A stretch of 64,000 nucleotides of DNA from Eretmocerus hayati (GCA_029851415.1 CM056742.1:145457121-145521120); one strand, 5' to 3'. Shown: positions 1-14,207, counted from the first letter of the stretch. Notes: generated from the letters alone by a model not told the origin. A program made the numbers and translations.

Positions 1-2240
1 GTCTTGGACTGGTACTGCATCAATACCAAGTTGGTGACTTTTAATCGAATTTTGGGGGGAAACACTCTCCTTCGAAAAATCCCGACTTCGACGAGATCCA
101 TTCCCCATTAAGGAGAAGAAGGAAAATGAAAAAAAATCATCCTACCTGAAACTTGAAGTACTTCCTTCCTATGCGGGAAAATACACTACTTTCAGAACAC
201 CCTCTATAATAGGTTTTTTCATAGAGCTTCGGCTTATGAGTGATTTCAGGGATACTGTTCCCGTTACCAGGGAGAGGCGTTCGTGGGGGGGGGGGGTTCA
301 AAAGAGGAATTTTCAGCAAGAACTATGCAAGAATACCATCAAAACTTTTGTTTGAAATTCTCTTTAATCCTACGTCTGCTCTATGGTGCAATGAGGTAGG
401 GCCCATTCGAGGATATTACTTAGACCATTTTCAAAAATCATTTCTCAAAACCCCTTCCATGTTTTTGAAACGTACTTCAACGCATTTTTCTCATCAAAGT
501 GAGTTTTTCAAAGGATAGAGTTTTTAACAGATCGTTCATCAAATTCAGTGCCTTGTAAGAGCTTTTCTTGAGACCAGATTTGAGCGATCTTAGGACGTCT
601 CAGAAGCAACCTAGCTCCTACTACAGGAAATTAATAATTGACTTCTGACAATGATAATTTTAGAAATTTTCCACAAGGCCTCTGATATAGCTGCTAGTAG
701 AGGTCAGTTATTGTATATTTTCTAGGGAGTGCAATAGGTTGAAGTTGATTTTTTTTTGATTTCATTTTGACCTTTGAAAATATCCGTTTTTGACTTTTAG
801 TAAAAAATAAAAAAATTTGGCCGCGGTTGCGTATATTTCTCAATAAGCACCTGACCTGGTAAAATTGCTTCCCATCAAAGTAGCCCGAGATAGAAAATCT
901 GTAGATCAATTTGAAATTTTACGCCCCAACTCCCTCGTTCATTTGTGATATTTCGACCAAATCGCCTGTCCTCGGTCAAAAAAGTTGAGCCTTGCGAACA
1001 ATCATCGCGTTGATAAGAGTTTTCGGTCTCCTAAATGTTCTCGAGCAATTAAAAAAAGGCCCGATAATCGAAAAACTCAAGAAGACGTGCAAAGAGACGC
1101 ACATACAACCCCGAGAATTCAAGATAACAGTTCGAGAATCAATTCTTTCTTGAAATAGAAACAGTTCCGATCGAAAACATAGAGAGAATTTTTCAAAAAC
1201 GGAGTGTAAGAGGAAAACCATTTGCTAGTCTTATAAAATTCGTCTTAATGAATTAGCTTGATTGCGTGATCATAAAATTCTTGAAACGGGCCCTGGTCTC
1301 GTGGGCTTCTTCCACCTTTCAAATGCGCCAAAACTATTTTCAGTTATCTGTCGTTATATTTGAAATATTATCATGTGAATGAGAGAGAGTTTACCAAATT
1401 GTTGCAGATAAACAATTGAGAAAAAAGTCCGTTCATATGATTTTGTGTGAAAGAAATTCTCAAAATTACCTTACAATGGTAGATATCATTGTTTCAAACA
1501 ACTACTGAATGCAAGACTTCTGAAGCCCACTAATTTTGAAACCTATATGCGAAATGACCGTAGCTCAATTGACATGCAATATCTTGAGACATTTCAGTTG
1601 ACAATAGTGCGTATGGTGGTATTGAGGTATGAAGAATGAGAATTGCGTTTTAATTCAATTTTAACAGATTTCGTAGATAAATAAAATAGATCTCTTGAAC
1701 AATCTCAACTAACAGCACAGTTACAGTCTCATCGGCCAAATTCTATGTTCCGAGTTGGAAAAATAGAATTTTCCACCGCAAGAATTTTCATTTACACTCA
1801 CCGCGTTGTTATCGGCGACCTCAGTCAATCCCCGCGCTCAACCCAACCACTTATCAACAACAAGGAAAAGCAAAAATGCAACGATTCGACACTCTCGTCT
1901 ATTGCATCTATAATCATCTTGTCGGAATCGATCAATTCTATAAAGCTCACTAAGTATAATAGTACGTAAGTTTAGTTCATAATGCTCAAACAGCTCGTTA
2001 GCGATCGTCAGCAATCGGTCGGTGCCCCTCTCATTTGCCGAACGCGAGCGTATCCATCCATATATCTCGTACCGACTTTGCTGGGTATCTTTCATAATTG
2101 CTAAGACAGGGACACTGAAAACATCGCGCTCATCAAATCAGAATCTACTTACTTCTGCTACATCACACTTTGAAAGTTCCGCAGTTTTTTTCCACGGACG
2201 TCTCGCGTCGTCGAATGACGATGACGAATAATTGAGTTGT
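1..2240. other. Intergenic or upstream region with no supported gene
   Basis: No open frame here has splice signals, family similarity or codon structure that I would defend. The segment is AT-rich and has a run of G residues at about 285-296. It lies upstream of the TATA-containing promoter assigned to the phosphoserine phosphatase gene and may hold its enhancers, but I see no specific site. Confidence 0.5.
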
Positions 2241-2264
2241 GTTAGTTTATACCCCCCTCGAAGC

Positions 2265-2392
2265 TATATAATAAAATAGACTGCAGCCGATCTGATCCAG
2301 TCAGTGCCACAGTGATAAAACTATCAGTTGCCGCGACCAAAGCTGTCAGTTTCGATCGAGCATCTCTTCGGATCATACCTCAAAATCATCGG
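2265..2392 (+). promoter_or_regulatory. PSPH: Probable PSPH core promoter and 5' UTR exon
   Basis: A TATA-like run (TATATAATAAAA) begins at 2265. About 32-36 bases downstream is an initiator-like CCAGTCAGTG (2297-2306), so transcription probably starts near 2299-2303. A GTTAGT donor at 2393 could end a non-coding first exon, which would splice to the acceptor at 3194 just before the first coding exon. The assignment to PSPH rests on orientation and on the next supported exon belonging to that gene. Transcript evidence is needed for the exact start and donor. Confidence 0.45.
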
Positions 2393-3205
2393 GTTAGTAC
2401 ATCAACATTTTACATACATACATATATACACATTGTGTGTCTCAAGCTTTCCAACCGGGTTTGAAACTTTCAACAGGTTGCTGCAAAGCTTGAAATATAC
2501 CACCGATCGTTTCACTGACACTGAATGCCTCTTGATTTATTTGATTGTTTTTTCTCTGAGCTTATATACGCTGTGTATTAATGGTGATGAGATTATACGA
2601 GAAAAACGAGATTGCTTAGACCTCCCCAGCTGACTTTTGATACTCTTGGCTACGATTCAGAATTCCAGAGCTTTGGAGCGCGAAAACTGCTTCCGCGAAT
2701 TAACGAGAGCTTGCGCGTCTAGTAGTGTACGTATTGCAAGCTCATTTTTCATTTTTCGATTCGATTAAGTCGTTACACGTGACTGAAGAGGCAATCAGTG
2801 GATGAATTGATCTTTCATTGGGTACTTGAATTTCTGAATCGGTTGCCAAATTATACTCGCTTTATACGATTTTTAAAATCGTATTGTGATTGGAATATTC
2901 CAAAAATATAGACTTTTGGTGACCTTCACAGCTGTTACATTGTTCATTTCTGGTTGTTTGTCTTGAGACTTTTGAAAATAGATTGTGCGGTAATAGAATG
3001 AGCTTCATCATAGATTGCATTAACAACATATTTGCAAGCTGTATTATGCAAATTGAAAAATTTTCATTCTTCATTCCATGCTTTCCTGTTCGAAACTGAT
3101 AATATATACTTGTCTCAAATTTTCAGCTAGAATCTGAGGTATTTGGTTTTTTCATTCATCAGCATTACTTTGAAAAATTTTCTATGTTTTACAGACTCGA
3201 GCTGA

Positions 3206-6200
3206 ATGTCTTCCACACAGTTTGACAAAACTCAGGAATTCCCATCCAAAATTCTTGAGCGAGCCCAAAAGACGTTTGCCACAAAAATTTTGGTCACTGC
3301 TCCGTCGAAGCTCATCAAGATGACAAAAGGAAAATATACACGGGAAAGTCCCAGGTAATTTATCATGATTAATATATCGGGCAACTGAAAATATTTCGTT
3401 TGGGAATTATTTTGCGTGAAATATCGACTAATCGCATCCTCGGCCCCTGGCCTCTTCGTGTATAACGAATGTATAACGATTAGATAATATTTCGTTGGCT
3501 CATTATGATCAAATTGTGTGAGTTTGACAGATTTCAAAGTTATCACTTTGGTAGATAAGTGAGAGATATGATTATACAAAACTGCACGTGATTGGCGTCT
3601 CAAGAAAACTCTTTGATGTGTTGCATTGAGCATTCAGAGGAAGTTATCTCTTCATTAGCTTGTTCTTGACATAGTATTGAGAGCCAACTCAAATTTTTTT
3701 AATTTCTAATTTGTTTTTAAATCCGTTTAAATTTGTTCAAATTTGCAATCTCAGTTTGATGTTGGTTGGATGCAAAATTGCATTTTATAGTAAAAAACGA
3801 TGCCGGAAGATGACTTGAAAAAATTCAAACCACCACATCGTTATCATTGAGTTTGAAAACTCCATAAACTAGATCGGTCTATCACATCTCACGGTGGTAT
3901 CAAGTCGAAACGTCTGAATAAATTGCTACGATTCTAACATAGTTTCCCTATGAACATCCAATCTAGAATGTCTAGACAGAATCATTCATACAGAGGTTAC
4001 ACTGATTGGCTTTTTAGTACACGCGATCACTCATGAGTGCCAAGATTCATGAATAAAAGTGATCGATTGTTGAGCGTAGCATTATTCCCCAAGTGTTCTG
4101 TGAATCCATAATGAGGAACTTTTAAATCATGGATTCCGAGAGAAATGTATGCACTACTGAGGTTTAATCAATAAGGAAAAGGAAAAACTGTAAACTCACG
4201 GGATGAATATAATCATCATTTTGGCAAAGATATGCTCAATTTTTGACAGAAAATTCTTATTCCTCAATTTTGATTATGTACCAGACGAACGTTTCATTCT
4301 GTACTCCTTGAAATTAGAAGTCTTTTACCATGGCAAAATTGTAACCACCACTTCTTTTATCGTTAAATGCACTCGACTCTGAAAAAGATTTCTTCTAAAA
4401 TTTATCATGAATGATAACTCAACTGCAAAAAATGCAGACGAAAAATGCCTTCCTAATCAGCAGACTTACGGATTCACCACAAATACCAATAAGAAAAAAT
4501 CTCATTCAGGCATTGGCAAATCAAAGTGTAGAGTTCAAAGTTCGGCTCGTTCGGATAAAAAAAAAACTTGTCTTCACACATCCGTATCGAGTATCGCTCT
4601 TTCTCTATGCCATTAATATCCTCATAATTCACAAAAACTCATCGATAACCACGTGCCTGTACCACACAATAATAGCCAACACATTACAACTGTTTAAGAT
4701 TGATGTACGCATAGGATGTTGATGTACGCGCAAAACGCAGACTAATTGTATCGCATCCGACGAACAAATCGGAAAAATACGGACGGAAGAATATTAACCG
4801 CAATGCTTACCTTTACCAACGAGAAAAGCGTTTGGAAACTTCCGGCCTTTCACATCTGATTGCGACCGGTGAGGAAAAGAAAAATACACACACTTTTGTC
4901 TACATAGCCTTGAGTCACTATCGCAGTGGGAAATTCACCGCTCAAAAATATCCAACTATCGCTCAAGCGTGTTTGTCCAAGGGGGGCATTTCTTGTCTAT
5001 TTCGTCACACTTCTAATGCTTGTCGACGGCACGACCGGCAAGACTCCCCGCGAACATCGGTAATCGGTTAAAAGCTTGCGCGTGCGCACGCTTACATATT
5101 TTTTCCCGTTCAAATTGCATTTTATGCATCTCAAGAGTGGATGACGAAAGAAGATGAAAAAAGCTCCAGCTTATCGTTTTGACGACTTGTTATCTGTAGT
5201 AGCATTTTGTTGGCATAATGTACAAACATATGTATATATTTTTTAGTTTCGCTTGGGTCTCGGAAAGTGCAATTCTTGGTGACGACGACGGAGACCCCCG
5301 CGGGAGATGCGGATTATTCAAGTCGAATGGTTTTATTTTATCGGAGGTAGCTTTCTAGGGACGAGATAAAACTGCGAATCGTAGATAAAATTTTTGCCAT
5401 CGCCGCTGGCATCGGATTTAAGATTATATACCAATTTTACGAGCTATTGGAAATCTATAGCTGCCAACGTGGCAGATTGGGGGTCTCTTGGGAGTTTTTC
5501 GGCTCGAAGAGTTTCTTGTTTGCGTGAGCAGTGGAAATGGTAGCGTGTATTCGATCATCAGTGCTGATATTTTAGCGAGGCTAAAAGTATTCTGTTCAGA
5601 AATCAGTCTGCATTGGTAATCAGGCTATTCAGTATCTCCTCAATGACTGATATCCGCAGAAATATGGAAAGAAAATTTGGCATTACTCTAATGGTAAAAA
5701 TTAATTTAAACTTTTTCCAACGACTCAATTTCATTGTTTTCGAGAAAATAAGAATTAGCGTGAACTTTCTTTCACTTATTGCGCTAGGTTATATGCCGTA
5801 ATCTGGTGTCACTCGGAATGTGAAAACTTATGAATATTTCGACAATTTACCTAACCGCGTGAAATGTGGCAACCAAAGTCGCTCTGGGGCTGGTAATTTA
5901 TGTTATATCAGTGACAAGTTATTTTTCGGGTATAAAATCCACCAGGTGTATACGATAATTAGGTCATTGATACAAGAAAATTCTCACACATTACAGATCA
6001 CTAAAACAGCAAGGCAGTGCAATTCGAATACCCATCTCGATTGCACACAAGAGAATTTTTTTCAGTTTTGTATACTTTTTCCTTTTTCCTGCTCTTTGAC
6101 AGTCATTTCCTTTGCTTAATGAACTTTCATTGCTGTCACCACTCAAGACTCAAATGACCGAATAGCGAGTGCAAAAGTAGATCTGTCTTATTGTAATAGG

Positions 6201-9200
6201 CAGTTAAAAGATGCAGAACGACGATGAGGCATCAAAAGATATCAACTATCCACAAGATATTCGCACATCAGTTTCGCGCGTGCGCAACGCAAATTACATC
6301 GTCTACATCACTGAGAAAGTAAAAATGTACGCGGAAAATCTACAGACACATATACTCACAGACCCAAGTCCACATCTACCATCAGAAACTGTTACATATA
6401 TAGTTATATATAACGTGAAAATGATAACCAGCTGTTGCGCGCGCGGATAAACACGTGACGGCGTCTTCGAATCACATGGTTTTCGCGCGCTCGCGCAAAA
6501 GCTCCCCGTCGTCTATTATCATCGCGAAGCGCGCGCACAGACTTTATACTGTAAATACACAAGAGAGTATACGGTATGATACGGCAGATTCCGCGCGTTT
6601 GCCAACTTATACACATCGGTGTCTCTGTATCAAAACGTGCAACATCAACATCCAAAAAATTTTCTCCATGCAGTCGAAAATTATCAAGAATTTTCCCCAA
6701 TGCAGGCAATATTCAAGAATTATATTCGCAAATGGAGGCAAGTGTTTTAAAATCTCCAAAATTTTCCATTCTATAGTTATAATACCACGATAACCGCATG
6801 TACTTCCTATTTCTATCTCACTCGCTCTCGCGTAACCGCAGTTTTCAATGTCAACACGTGCCCGCTTCCGCCGTTGCAGCAGCTTGGTGGATCGATATAT
6901 CATTTCTGTATAAGCATTGCTGTGAGTTTAGTATAACGGTTTTTGATTGATTCTTGAGCGATATACAAGTGTTCTATTGATAAAATATTGGGATTATGAG
7001 ATTATTGTTTACCTGGGAGACGTGAATTTAAAGCTTCGATTAATCAGAATTTAAGCGTTTACAGTGCGATGCGTGGCATTGAAAATCTGCTGAGCTTGAA
7101 GTTCACGGTCAGGAATACCGCCTGCAGGGGTGGTTTTGGATAAAGGCTATCTATACCTGTGTCTGGCTTTTTATGCATATCCTGCATAATCTATCGGACT
7201 TTTTACTGATAGAAGTTGAGCCTGTCAGAAGCAACTCATTTGGGCATATATTTTATAGCTTCAATCACTTCCGTATTATGAGATATTTAATTATGGTTGA
7301 GACTGCCAGGCCTATCTTTCGTAACTTTTATGTAGATTTTTCTGTATACATTTTTGTTTTTACGCAGGCAATCTCAGTCTCACTGAGATTATTCTATATA
7401 AATTTCATATTTTTCTAACTTGAATATATTGTCCAAACCAAAATTCTTGAACACATCCAGTAAGGCATGACAAAACCTAAAATACTAGCATTTCGTATTC
7501 AACTTAGAAGGAATTTTAAAAATGATCATCTAAGTCCATTTGTACTGAAACAAAATGTGAAAAATGCATGTTAGAAAATTTCTTTGGTTTTATCGCAGTC
7601 GTGATCATTCAATTTCAATACATTTATAAAAAGTAAAAGTTTGGAAAAAAGTGTGAGTGGATAGAATATCGTAACTCGAAATAATTGTGAGGCTGATAAA
7701 AATCCATCATCTTTCCACTCGACCTCTTCCTAAGATCTCTTGAATGAAACTTGGGGAACATAAAAAATAGATAAGATTAAAATGATATAGATTTGGTTTT
7801 TTTTATAAGGCGGATGAAATAATTAGCCGTTGAACCAAAAACAGACACGTGATTTCAGAAATGATAATTAAGTTCACTTATAAATTTGATTTACGACAGT
7901 AGACGTCCGAAATTTCATGAGACCTCCGGTGGCCCCCACCCCATCTTTTTGAGTGCGAACGTCTTTTATGAAAACTTCCTAACGCGCTACTTTTATCCAA
8001 GTAACCGTATTGAATAATTGTATCTCCCTACTCCCAGTCGATTCCTCCTACACTTGTGAAGTAACAACATCACACTCGCTTAAATGACGAAAAACACGAG
8101 TCTAAAGCGTTCAAATATAGCAGTAGACCTCCTGCGGTCAACCGCGAACGTCAAACACTACATAAACTGACGAATTTTCCAAGCGCGCAGCACTCAACTT
8201 ACCGCGTCTGATGAATTTTTTGTCGAGTCACCCTGATGAGAATTTTATTAATTTGTGTTGTATTTTTTTCAAATTTTGAAAACAGAATGGCAAATTTGGA
8301 AGAGGTGAAGATGGTGTGGAGAATAGCAGACGCAGTCTGCTTCGACGTCGATTCGACGGTAATCCAGGAGGAGGGCATCGACGAACTTGCTAAATTTTGC
8401 GGAAAAGGCGATCAAGTTGAAAAACTGTAAGTTTGAAAATTTCAGTTATTTAAGCCAAAACAGTTATTTGATACTCTGGACAAGTTATACCTGGTTTATG
8501 ATGATGAATTGTGATGTAGTGGAGGTTATTAGAATATATAGAAATTAGTACAGAACTTTTGATTAAGGAATATTCTTATTCGATTTTTGTTACGTCCGAT
8601 CGCGAACAATTCGTTCAATACTCGACCAAAAAATTTGAAGAATCATCCGTATGATATAGAAATTTCTTACCATAATTTGTGCCCTGGCTTAGCTTCATTT
8701 CATGATGAAAAAATTCGTATTTGAGGCTACTTGAATCATAGTTTTCAAATTTTAGAATTACGGTCTAAATCTCTACATAATTTTAACCAAATTGAAAGAT
8801 AAATGAAAATCGTAGCCAAACCCCTGACCTGTCAATCACATTTTTGTCGGAAACCTATCAGATGAAGTATCATCAAAGCGATTCGTTCGGGAAAAGAAGT
8901 GCTTCTCAATAATTTCTCATTATATAAAGATCAATCACAATCAATCTTTTGATAAAGCACCACGATGAACGAATGGAGATAAACGATTTAAAGAAGCCAA
9001 TTTTGATCAAAACTCTTCACAATATGTCCAAATTCTTTTTTTTTTTCTTTTTATTTGGTTATTTAGAGACGCTTTTGAGCACTTTCATGCTATTTAGCAT
9101 CTAAACGTCCAAATTCATTTTTCATGAAAATGACACAATATATTAAAAAACCAGCTCAAAGTCTGTCAAGGTAATGATCAAATTTACCATATGATGAAAG

Positions 9201-12200
9201 AACAAAGTTGAAAGAGTTAAATTGACGGATGGTTAATGGAATTCTGTTACAAAACCATTGGTTGAAAATTCTGTGGGAATAATATGAAGTATCAGAACTG
9301 TACCAAAACTGCCTAGCGATAATTCTGACTGAACTAACTCCACTCTATAGTTTTAAATGTTAGATGTGACCATTACCATGAAGGACTTTGAACTACTTTT
9401 CTGTAAATATCGTGTTATCTAAGAAAAAAAAATTGATTTTGAAGTATTGTGAATGATGTCGCTAAAAATTGGCTTGAACCAGACTCAGCTATACAGAAAC
9501 CGTTACTGTCCTAAACTTTAGATGAGGTATTGACACGGATGTTAGCTAGGAAGAGAAATTACATTCACGTGTTCTCAAATGGGAAGAAAACTGCCTGTGG
9601 ACGAACGCGTGTGCATGATATGATACGTGTTCTATGAGCAACACAACAGTGATATGGACCGAACACAATGATGATGAGTATGTGCAAAATGCCATTCACT
9701 GATGTAGGTCAAGATAGATTCATGTGATTATAATGTCGTTCCTTGAACCCACTTCAACATTGAAAGATTGGCGATTACAAAACACGATACGAATAGAGCA
9801 AATATGGAAATTAATCAAACTTCCGGGTAGGTAATGTAATATTTGCCTAAATTTTAAAGTAACCTCCCAATAACAATAAAGTATTCTAACACGGAAGCCC
9901 GTGATGATTCCGAAAAAGTGATATGTCTAGATAAGACAGCTACCCATCACCATATACATTATCTGGTCATACGGAAATAAGAGGTCAAAATGACCACACT
10001 TCTCAACATGAAACAGCGTACGAAAAAAATTGAACCATCGCTATTACACTATTGATGATCTCTCGCAGAACTTTCTCAAATACTGTAGAAACTGTAAATA
10101 CTCTCACTTTCAGATTCAGTCAATTCAGGTTAGATAACGTTATTCCTTTGATTCATACAACTAAGCACCCATGAACCTGCTTTCAATTTCAAATGTATCG
10201 TTAATAGCCAAAATGGCGTTGACCTGAAATTCAAATTTTGTTTTTGGAATTAGCTGGGAGGAGATACTTGAAGGAAGTTTGAACGACCACTTGCACTAAA
10301 ATGCGGAATTTTACTGATGGCCTATGTAAAGAATGGAAAAGTGGGGCGAATCGATTGATCAGATCTCAAAGCAACTAAATATTCAGCTGAAAGTAGCATG
10401 CTAAAAAATTCGCGCAGAAAATAACGTCAGATACTTTTGTAAAATTATTAGCCCTTGATGCTCAATTACGCGCGAGGTATAATCTCTATACCATAAATTT
10501 GGTGATCCCCCGCAATTAACAGTTGTAACTTTACGAGTCCAGTTACAGGTCCAAAAAATATTAGACATTCTCTTGTCGCCTTTATTTTGTTGTGCCAAAA
10601 TTCTATGTATACGCTAAATTTTGTGAAAATGTGCATAAAAATGTGAGAAAGATAGAAGAATACATGATTACCAGCATATTCATAATAATCCAAAAACTCC
10701 TATGATATCATTACTCACGTTTTGTCATACTATTTTATATCAAAAGCTTTAAATCGAATAAGTCAAATTTTAATAAATATCAAAGAGGTTGCAAAAAAAT
10801 TTCCAATTTTATAAAAGATGTTTTTCAGATCATGCGTCCTGGCACTATGAACGAGCTATTTTACAATTGGAAGTTATCTTAAATGTGAATTATCGTTGTA
10901 TCCCAAATGTGTTTGATAGAAAATGGAAGATTTGAACTGGAATATCAATTCAATTGCGATTATGGCTCAATTGAATCATGTTTGCATGGAAAAATATTCT
11001 AATAAATCCATATTTATTACAGAACCAAACAGGCAATGCAGGGCAATATGACGTTTCAACAGTCTCTCACAGTCAGATTAAATATTATAAAGCCAAGTCT
11101 AAAACAAATCACAGAATTTCTACGAACGCACCCACCGAAGCTGACGCCTGGAATCAAGTAAGCCAATATAAGTTGTTCAATTAATTCGTTTGGATAGATC
11201 ATTCTTCCCAATAAAAATGACGATGTGAGAAAAGCACGTTCATCCTAAGATAATGTGAGATTAATTCGACTTTAGTTATTGAAATACACGCAATTTTATA
11301 ATCAACAGATTACTTTTCATTCGAGAACCATCAAGATTTGTTGAGGTTTTATAATTCTAATGGTCGATTATGAATAATGATCAAAAATGAAGTTGCTAAG
11401 ATTAAAAAGCGGTCTTCAAAGATTATTTCTTCGTCGAAAAATGCATCAAACTCTTTTCAAAATGGAATGTGGTTTTTTGTGGATTATTCATCGAATTATA
11501 CATTTTTTAAATATCTGTATCGTAAAGGGGGGGGCGGGGGTCTGATCGCGGGAGCCCCGGGAGCCGTGTTGCACGTAATTCCTATATCTAACTTCGACTA
11601 TGCAAGAATCAAATATTAAGCAGTGATATTGATGTTTCAAAATTTTAAGAGTATAATTGCCTTTCAGATCTTTGATTCAAGAGCTGCACGATAGGAAAAA
11701 GCAAGTGTTCCTCGTATCCGGTGGTTTCCACTGTCTCATAGCGCCGGTCGCAGCGACTCTGAATATACCGTCACAGAATGTTCGTGCCAACAGATTGAAA
11801 TTCTATTTCAATGGTAAGGCATTTTGTTGAAATCCATAAAAATCCCATGATAATTTTCAACACGTATGATTGCGATACCTATATCGAAAGAATAACATGT
11901 TTTTTTTTTTCAAAACCACGACTGAGTGAGATGATTTGAATGGAAACCGCTGCAGCGTCCTCTCCATTAATGATACCGATAAGATTGAAATAGTTAATTT
12001 TAAGTAAAAAAACTTCCAGGTGAATACGCTGGTTTTGACGAGAATGAACCAACATCTCAGAGTGGGGGTAAAGCAGAGGTTATTCGACGATTGAAAGAGG
12101 AACAAGGGTTCAAGAACATAGTTCACATTGGTGATGGTGCTACAGATCTTGAAGCTTGCCCTCCAGCAAATGCTTTCATTGGTGAGTAATAAGTGAAAAT

Positions 12201-13863
12201 GCCTCCTTTGTGAGTGAATCAATCTCAAAATACTAACAGAGCTGATGTAAAAATGAGCGCTAATAGTTTCAATAAGAATTTCATATTAGCTGCTTTTTGA
12301 AATAAGCCTCGTAAGACTCGAATTTTTCATCTATATACTATGGTTGCAGTGCGATTGAGTGCAGACAAACTCCGGTATTCGCGATCCTCGCGTTTCCGCA
12401 GTTACCCAACATTGACGACGAGGCTGCGTATTCGCGGTTTGATCATTCAAGTATTGTAATTTTTTTTGAGTTGACAAATTCTTTTCAAAGTGTTTGTGCA
12501 AGTTGGATTATCGTTAATTGGTTGCAAATCATGATCACGCGTAATAAATTGACAGTCACGATCCCCACCTATAGTCATCTCAAAAAAGAACAACACAGTG
12601 AGACAGTTTCCTCATGGTCAACGTTCAGACCATCAGAGGATTTTTTGTTGTCGAGGTATTGGGGTTCGGTAGATCAAACCTAAGAAGCATTTTAGATTGA
12701 ATTGCATAATGATAACAGTCCGCCTAAGGAAAATTTGCATTCAGGAAAAGTTAAAAACAAATAGAAAAAAATCATAAACATTGCTACAAATTATATATAT
12801 TTTGGAACTGTTGGAAGAGGAAGAAAATCAGTGTGCTTGCAAAGAGACAAGATGTCAACAAAACCACGATTCATTCAATTCGTGATAACGAATTCAAGAG
12901 ATTCAGGAAGATGATAGGCACTTAGGTGCCAATAAAAATGCTCCAAAATCACTCAGAACAGACTTATACGACCCTTAAACTTCGATTTTCAGAGGAAATG
13001 ACTTTGGATCATTTTTGGAACGGGACTCCCCATTTTCCACAAGCCCTGTCCCCAGTATTTGCGATTTCCATATCCTACTTTTCAGGGACTGATAAACCGC
13101 GAATATCGGTGTTTGTCTGTATCTCACATCACAATGATTTCATCACAAAGAAGTATTCAATGTGGTAGAGATCTATATAGGCATTAATGTCGCAGATAAG
13201 AGAAGAATGATTCCAAATTGTTAATGATTCTCTAACACATTAAAAGATATTATCGGTTGCTGGATTGGTACTCTCAGATTGCGAGCAACAAAATATCCAG
13301 GGACATGATATTGATTTTTCAAGCACTTGCTCAACTTCAGTTGAAATAAAGCCTACTCGGGCAGCCGCATGTTAGGGGACAGTGCTCTGGTCAAATACGT
13401 AAATATTTTTCAAATCCACCGTGGATTTGTCTACAAGATGTTTCTGAGTGTCCTCTGAACGCGCGTAAATAAAACGATTTTCCCACGGATATTGGTTCCT
13501 CTGGAAGTAAAAAAATTGTGACTATTGCACATATAACTTATTTTAGATGATCACCAAATGGTTCTAGAATTGTCTAAGTCTCTTCGATATCCAAATACTA
13601 ATCGTGTTTTCAATCTCTTTATAGGCAGAGCTACTCTCGGTTTTAAGATCTTCCTCTCAAATTTTTCGCATCCTAGCATGTTCCGGGAAATTTTGATTTT
13701 CTTTTAGTCTTAATGAGACGATATGTATATTAAAGCAAGATTGACAACAATTCTAATCATGAATGATTTTACAGGATTTGGTGGAAACGTCGTCCGAGAA
13801 AGTGTAAAATCTCGATCCACTTGGTTTATAACAGATTTCAAGGATCTTGAAGCAGCTTTATGA
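3206..13863 (+). CDS. PSPH: Phosphoserine phosphatase (HAD family), 6 coding exons
   Basis: Catalyses the last step of serine synthesis, phosphoserine to serine plus phosphate. Coding exons: 3206-3354, 8286-8426, 11023-11157, 11668-11813, 12020-12181, 13775-13863. All junctions are GT-AG and phases agree, giving about 273 residues. HAD motif I (FDVDST, about 69-74) holds the nucleophilic and acid aspartates. SGGF, the SGGK lysine and GDGATD (about 228-233) follow in the usual order, and the end (ITDFKDLEAAL) matches the family. The body aligns with the usual roughly 225-residue enzyme. The first exon adds about 50 residues rich in Lys, Thr and Ser, possibly a targeting peptide. A start at 8287 (MANLEEVKMVW) would give the standard length, but ACAG before base 8286 is a splice acceptor and the upstream exon joins in phase. 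Introns of up to 4.9 kb carry transposon remnants. The gene is convergent with UBE4A. Confidence 0.93.
3355..8285 (+). other. PSPH: Intron 1 of the PSPH coding region
   Basis: A long intron between the N-terminal coding exon and the exon with the catalytic aspartates. I see no second gene in it. A stretch at about 6240-6900 is rich in CGCG and has CACGTG-like words, which could be an alternative promoter producing the standard short enzyme from the ATG at 8287. That is inference. The rest is AT-rich without recognisable coding content. Confidence 0.5.
8427..11022 (+). other. PSPH: Intron 2 of PSPH
   Basis: A 2.6 kb AT-rich intron. It has a T-rich run at about 9036-9053 and no open frame with coding character or splice context. 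Confidence 0.5.
12347..13135. mobile_element. Non-autonomous inverted-repeat DNA transposon in PSPH intron 4
   Basis: CAGACAAACTCCGGTATTCG on the left (12362-12381) is mirrored on the right by CGAATATCGGTGTTTGTCTG (about 13100-13119). The arms differ at a few positions and extend outward with weaker similarity. Inside, TATTCGCG-like words recur near both ends. There is no transposase frame. Boundaries are approximate and I could not fix a target-site duplication. Confidence 0.55.
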
Positions 13864-14201
13864 ATGTGCAAAACAGAGTGTTATTGGAGTTAAAATTGTG
13901 TGATGGAAGAAAGGAAACCCACAAGTGTTGATAAAATCATGAAAGATATCAAGTTGATATTTTCAAATGGAATGGACTGGTTACATAATCAGTTGTGTAC
14001 AGAGGTGTAAATATTACTGACAGTATTTCCTGATAGTTACAGTGTCACAAATGGATGCACAATTGCACCCTTCGTTAATGTAATATCGAATGTTGGCGAG
14101 TTCAAACTTTTGATGGTTGTTATTAAAATTGCCATACGCTCCTATGACTATTTTTGTACAAAAGTTACATAATATACATTTATGATATCCGACCGCGTAA
14201 T

Positions 14202-14207
14202 TTTATT
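14202..14207 (-). terminator. UBE4A: UBE4A polyadenylation signal
   Basis: The minus strand reads AATAAA here, about 240 bases beyond the UBE4A stop codon. It is the nearest canonical signal I found. Confidence 0.5.

Noticed and set aside
3232..3633. A 133-codon open frame on the minus strand
   Set aside because: It is antisense to the PSPH N-terminal exon, which has matching splice sites and phase on the plus strand. The minus frame has no family resemblance.
5613..6450. Several plus-strand frames of 60-100 codons
   Set aside because: They lie within the first PSPH intron, show no splice-bounded coding blocks and have AT-driven composition.
8236..8286. Alternative PSPH start MRILLICVVFFSNF with a hydrophobic N-terminus
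   Set aside because: The segment ends in GAAAACAG, which works as a splice acceptor, and an upstream exon joins in phase. The hydrophobic stretch is best read as the intron's T-rich tail.
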